From an uncultured Altererythrobacter sp. (GTDB lineage: Bacteria; Pseudomonadota; Alphaproteobacteria; Sphingomonadales; Sphingomonadaceae), in assembly GCA_946886565.1 (NCBI GenBank), contig CAMPIX010000032.1, positions 1-19,472 of the forward strand: a stretch of DNA of 19,472 nt, in the 5' to 3' direction. The notes beneath the pieces are model-generated. The model was not told the origin of the DNA. It saw only the letters and a list, made by a program, of their open reading frames with translations, and did not search any database. Shown here piece after piece: positions 16,992 to 19,472 of the stretch (position 1 is the first letter of the stretch; each line of letters opens with the position of its first letter). Position numbers and translations under genes: made by a program.

Positions 16992-18059
16992 TCAGCCCCC
17001 TTCGGCCACCGGCGACGCGCAGGCCGCGCCGTTGCGCGCCGCGACCCCGATCGCCGGATCGTCGGTGAAGATCCCGTCGACCCCGGCCCGCGTCAGCAAG
17101 GTCCAGAGCTTTTCCGGGCAGCCGCGCGCCCCCGGACTGTCCCCGAACCGCAGCGGCGGCGGGAGAAACGCATTCTCCTTGCGCAGCGTCCACGCGTGCA
17201 CCTCGAGCCCGGCGGCGTGCGCGGCGCTGACGAGCCCGCTCGGCGTCCCATCCTCCTCGAGCACGAGCCGGATGTCCGCCCCGACCGCGTCGGCATAGTC
17301 GGCGATCCAGGCCATCCCCTCCATCGTGACCATCTCGGCATAGACGGTCGCGGCCGCGTCCGCGGGGCCGCCTTCGGCCGCGACGAGTTGCACCAGCCTG
17401 TAGTTGCTGCTCTCCGCCAGCCGCTTCAGCGGCGCGATCTCGAAGCTCTGGATGAAGATCGGATCCTCCGGCCCGATCCCCACCGCCTCGAGCTCGCGCA
17501 GCAGCAGCTCGACCGTATCGATCCCCGCGTGCTCCAGCAGGAAAGTCGGATGCTTGAGCTCGGGATAGAGCCCGATCCTCCGTCCGCTCTCGGCCTCCTT
17601 GGCCTTCACCAGCGCGACGATCTCGGCGAACGTCGGCACGTGATAAAGCCCGTCGAACCGCGCGTTCGCCGGCCGCAACTGCGGGAGCCGCTCGTTCGCG
17701 CGCAGCGTGCGCAGTTCGGCGAGCGTGAAATCCTCGACGAACCAGCCTGTGACGCTCTGCCCGTCGATCTCCTTGGTCCGCTTGCGATCCGCGAACTCGG
17801 CGCGCGAGGCGACGTCGGTCGTGCCCGAAATCTCGTTCTCGTGCCGCGCGACGAGAACGCAGTCCTTCGTCGGCACGAGGTCGGGCTCGATATAGTCGGC
17901 CCCTCGGTCGATCGCGCGTTCATAGGCCGCCAGCGTGTGCTCGGGCCGTTCTCCGCTCGCGCCGCGATGCGCGATCACCAGCACCGCGTCATCCTCCTGC
18001 GCCTGCGCCGGCAGGGCCGCCAGACAGCCCAATAGCGCCGTTAGCCAAATCTTGACCAT
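16992..18059 (-). CDS. Periplasmic glycerophosphodiester phosphodiesterase
   Basis: GlpQ-like enzymes hydrolyse glycerophosphodiesters from phospholipid breakdown to glycerol-3-phosphate and an alcohol, using a metal ion. The 355-residue protein has a signal peptide (residues 1-20, ending PAQA) and then the GDPD barrel. Catalytic and metal residues are visible: H31 and R32 in HRGASGERPEHT, E58 and D60 in IEPD, and H73 in ARHE. The PELKHPTF segment and the final GIFTDDP are also typical. ATG at 18059 is chosen because it directly precedes the signal peptide and has GGGGGAG upstream. It is the first gene of a leftward operon with the DCC and DUF4166 genes. Only 22 bases separate its start from that of a divergent small gene. 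Confidence 0.94.
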   Translation of the reverse strand: MVKIWLTALLGCLAALPAQAQEDDAVLVIAHRGASGERPEHTLAAYERAIDRGADYIEPDLVPTKDCVLVARHENEISGTTDVASRAEFADRKRTKEIDGQSVTGWFVEDFTLAELRTLRANERLPQLRPANARFDGLYHVPTFAEIVALVKAKEAESGRRIGLYPELKHPTFLLEHAGIDTVELLLRELEAVGIGPEDPIFIQSFEIAPLKRLAESSNYRLVQLVAAEGGPADAAATVYAEMVTMEGMAWIADYADAVGADIRLVLEEDGTPSGLVSAAHAAGLEVHAWTLRKENAFLPPPLRFGDSPGARGCPEKLWTLLTRAGVDGIFTDDPAIGVAARNGAACASPVAEGG

Positions 18060-18081
18060 CGTGTGCGAGACTCCCCCGGTC

Positions 18082-18249
18082 ATGCTGAAGAAATTCCTCA
18101 TCGTGGCGGTTGTCGGAATCGGTATCATCTACGGCTCCGGCAGCGATCTCGCCTCTATCAAGCGCACCGTTCTGTACGCTGCGGACGAGAACGCGCGCGG
18201 CTTTACCGCGCCTGAGGACGGGGGCTGGGGCGACGACACGGGCTACTGA
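18082..18249 (+). CDS. Small single-span membrane or secreted protein, unknown function
   Basis: This 55-residue product starts MLKKFLIVAVVGIGIIYG, a short positive N-terminus followed by a hydrophobic span (about 5-18) that could be a membrane anchor or uncleaved signal. The remainder is polar and ends in an acidic, Gly-rich tail with GGWGDDTGY. Codon third positions are mostly G or C, supporting real coding. No clear Shine-Dalgarno is visible before ATG 18082; GTG at 18061 is an in-frame alternative. It is divergent from the glycerophosphodiesterase gene, 22 bases away, and its 3' end overlaps the convergent YffB-like gene by seven bases. I do not recognise a family. Confidence 0.6.
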   Translation: MLKKFLIVAVVGIGIIYGSGSDLASIKRTVLYAADENARGFTAPEDGGWGDDTGY

Positions 18250-18590
18250 AACGCCTCCTCCCAGGCCCTATCCGAAAACCCGACCAGCAGCCCGCCCGGA
18301 TGTTCCACCACCGGCCGCTTGATCATGCTCGGATGCCGTTGCAGCAGCGTGACGGCCTTGTCCGCGTCGATATCGGCCTTCTCGGCGTCGTCGAGCTTGC
18401 GGAAGGTCGTCCCGCGGCGGTTGAGCACGGCGTCGACGCCCGCGGTCTCGATCCACCGCCGCAGCTTCGCAGGGTCCGCGGCTTCCTTCTTGTAATCGTG
18501 GAAGCTGTAATCGATCCCCCGCGCATCGAGCCACTTGCGCGCTTTCTTGACCGTGTCGCAATTGGGAATGCCGTAGACCTCGATGCTCAT
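18243..18590 (-). CDS. ArsC/YffB-family reductase-like protein
   Basis: The 115-residue protein belongs to the ArsC/Spx thioredoxin-like superfamily and is closest in appearance to YffB. The motif YGIPNCDTVKKARKWL (6-21) has the single conserved cysteine C11, and TFRKLDD and MIKRPVV fit the usual later motifs. YffB-type proteins have been linked to glutathione-dependent thiol reduction; true arsenate reduction is not implied, since there is no ars context here. The start ATG at 18590 overlaps the stop of the ABM monooxygenase gene as ATGA, so translation is coupled. It ends within the convergent small membrane-protein gene. Confidence 0.9.
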   Translation of the reverse strand: MSIEVYGIPNCDTVKKARKWLDARGIDYSFHDYKKEAADPAKLRRWIETAGVDAVLNRRGTTFRKLDDAEKADIDADKAVTLLQRHPSMIKRPVVEHPGGLLVGFSDRAWEEAFQ

Positions 18591-18901
18591 GTCTCTTCCT
18601 TGCTCGTGAACGCGTGGATGCGCGGGTTCGCGCAGGCGAACAGGGTGTAGCTCGCGTAGAACTCGCTGCGCCCGCGCGACTGCACCGCGCGGTGCTCGGC
18701 GAGGCGGCCCCAGGCGCGCGCCGAAGCCTCGTCCGCCCATTCGGAGAGCGCGATCACCTCGCCGTCCTCGCTCGTGTAGCTCTTGAACGAGAGATAGCCC
18801 GGCTGTGCCTGCGCCATCGCGAGCATGCGCTCGGCCTCGGCGTCGTAGGCCGCGTAGTCGATATCGGCGCGCTTGCGGTTGCGGAAGACGACGAGGAACA
18901 T
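18587..18901 (-). CDS. Antibiotic biosynthesis monooxygenase (ABM) domain protein
   Basis: The 104-residue protein is one small alpha+beta ABM domain: a first strand MFLVVFRNRK, a helix rich in Ala/Glu, then PGYLSFKSYTSEDGEVIALSEW, a common ABM core pattern, followed by an AWGRLAEHRAVQSRGR helix. ABM proteins form dimers. They include cofactor-free monooxygenases, heme-degrading enzymes and many proteins of unknown role, so the activity is not assigned. Its ATG overlaps the ruvC stop as TGATG and its own TGA overlaps the next ATG, so it is translationally coupled on both sides. Confidence 0.85.
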   Translation of the reverse strand: MFLVVFRNRKRADIDYAAYDAEAERMLAMAQAQPGYLSFKSYTSEDGEVIALSEWADEASARAWGRLAEHRAVQSRGRSEFYASYTLFACANPRIHAFTSKEET

Positions 18902-19371
18902 CAGGCCTCCTTCAAATGCGCGTCGGCGATCGCGACGGCAAGTGCATCGGCTGCATCGGCTCCTGCGATCTTTGCACCCGGCAGCAAAACCTTGAGCATC
19001 GCCTGGACCTGGCGCTTGTCCGCCGCGCCGGTGCCGACGACCGCCTTCTTGACCAGCCGCGCGGCGTGCTCGCGCACCTCGAGCCCCGCGGCACCGCACG
19101 CCGCGAGCACCGCCCCGCGCGCCTGCGCGAGCTTGAGCGTCGACTGCGGGTTCTTGTTGACGAAGACTTCCTCGGCCGCGGCGCGATCGGGGCGATGCTG
19201 TGCGATCACCTCGGCCACCCCCGCCTGCAACGCCGCGAGCCGCGCCGCGATCGGCGCCTTCGCGTCGGTCGCGATCTGCCCGTTGGCGACATGCGAAAGC
19301 CGCGCGCCCTCGGCCCGGACGAGCCCCCAGCCGGTGCAGCTCAGCGAGGGATCGAGGCCGAGGATCAGCAT
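18901..19371 (-). CDS. ruvC: Holliday junction resolvase RuvC
   Basis: RuvC is the dimeric endonuclease that cuts Holliday junctions in the RuvABC complex during recombination and repair. The 156-residue protein has the RNase H-like fold with all acidic catalytic residues: D7 in LGLDPSL, E67 in AAEEVFVNKN, and D139 and D142 in GADAADALAVAI. Length is normal, so it is complete. The usual partners ruvA and ruvB are not downstream; an ABM gene and a YffB-like gene follow instead in an overlapping operon. The Shine-Dalgarno GGAGGGG (19385-19379) lies inside a palindromic repeat arm, seven bases from the ATG. Confidence 0.96.
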   Translation of the reverse strand: MLILGLDPSLSCTGWGLVRAEGARLSHVANGQIATDAKAPIAARLAALQAGVAEVIAQHRPDRAAAEEVFVNKNPQSTLKLAQARGAVLAACGAAGLEVREHAARLVKKAVVGTGAADKRQVQAMLKVLLPGAKIAGADAADALAVAIADAHLKEA

Positions 19372-19378
19372 AGTTTAG

Positions 19379-19472
19379 CCCCTCCCCTTGAGGGAAGGGG
19401 TTGGGGTGGGGGCGGTGCGCGCTGCCAGTGGCAGCCCCCACCCCCCGACCCCCTCCCCTGAAGGGGAGGGGG
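19379..19472. repeat. GC-rich nested palindromic extragenic repeat upstream of ruvC
   Basis: Two hairpin units flank a central palindrome. CCCCTCCCCT at 19379-19388 pairs with AGGGAAGGGG at 19391-19400 with one imperfect position. CCCCCTCCCCT at 19449-19459 pairs perfectly with AGGGGAGGGGG at 19462-19472. Between them TTGGGGTGGGGGC (19401-19413) faces GCCCCCACC (19434-19442), and GCTGCCA-G-TGGCAGC (19421-19435) is the centre. The element reaches the window edge and may continue. The style matches short dispersed repeats I associate with sphingomonad genomes. One arm supplies the ruvC ribosome-binding site. Confidence 0.75.

Noticed and set aside
18243..18590. Arsenate reductase in an arsenic-resistance locus
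   Set aside because: Only the fold and single cysteine match. The motif is of the YffB kind and no arsR, arsB or acr3 gene is nearby.

Overview
The window is high-GC, gene-dense chromosomal DNA. Codon third positions are strongly G/C. Several features point to an alphaproteobacterium, most likely a sphingomonad of the Erythrobacter type: the style of the CheY-like receiver, a Tat-exported dienelactone hydrolase beginning Met-Cys-Asp, an S46 peptidase, and short GC-rich intergenic palindromes. That placement is inference from remembered family resemblance; no search was run. I see no tRNA, rRNA, CRISPR array, transposase, integrase or phage gene. The window looks like stable core and near-core genome.

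Layout from left to right. The 3' end of an unidentified gene and a CheY-like response regulator read rightward. They converge on a Tat-lipoprotein dienelactone hydrolase. That gene is divergent from an aldehyde dehydrogenase, with a small palindrome between them. A nitronate monooxygenase/FabK-like flavoprotein and purU form a tight leftward pair. A catalase-peroxidase (katG) with a clear rho-independent terminator and a secreted S46 dipeptidyl-peptidase read rightward. A leftward run from 14159 to 9773 contains lysC, a PilZ-XRE fusion regulator, a PAS protein with a degenerate GGDEF domain, and purT. ubiG diverges from lysC. Its stop codon overlaps that of a leftward group: a saccharopine-dehydrogenase-like/DUF4166 protein, a DCC-type thiol oxidoreductase and a periplasmic glycerophosphodiesterase. 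A tiny membrane-protein gene then reads rightward, and ruvC, an ABM monooxygenase and a YffB/ArsC-like gene form an overlapping leftward operon. The window ends in a GC-rich palindromic repeat that also supplies the ruvC ribosome-binding site.

Functional links. PurU releases formate from formyl-tetrahydrofolate and PurT consumes formate for purine synthesis, so the two genes are metabolic partners. The PilZ-XRE protein keeps both c-di-GMP-binding motifs and a DNA-binding domain, while the next gene downstream encodes a GGDEF protein whose catalytic motif is destroyed. This pair is the most interesting candidate system in the window. The PilZ-XRE start region can also fold into a hairpin that hides its Shine-Dalgarno sequence, suggesting translational control.
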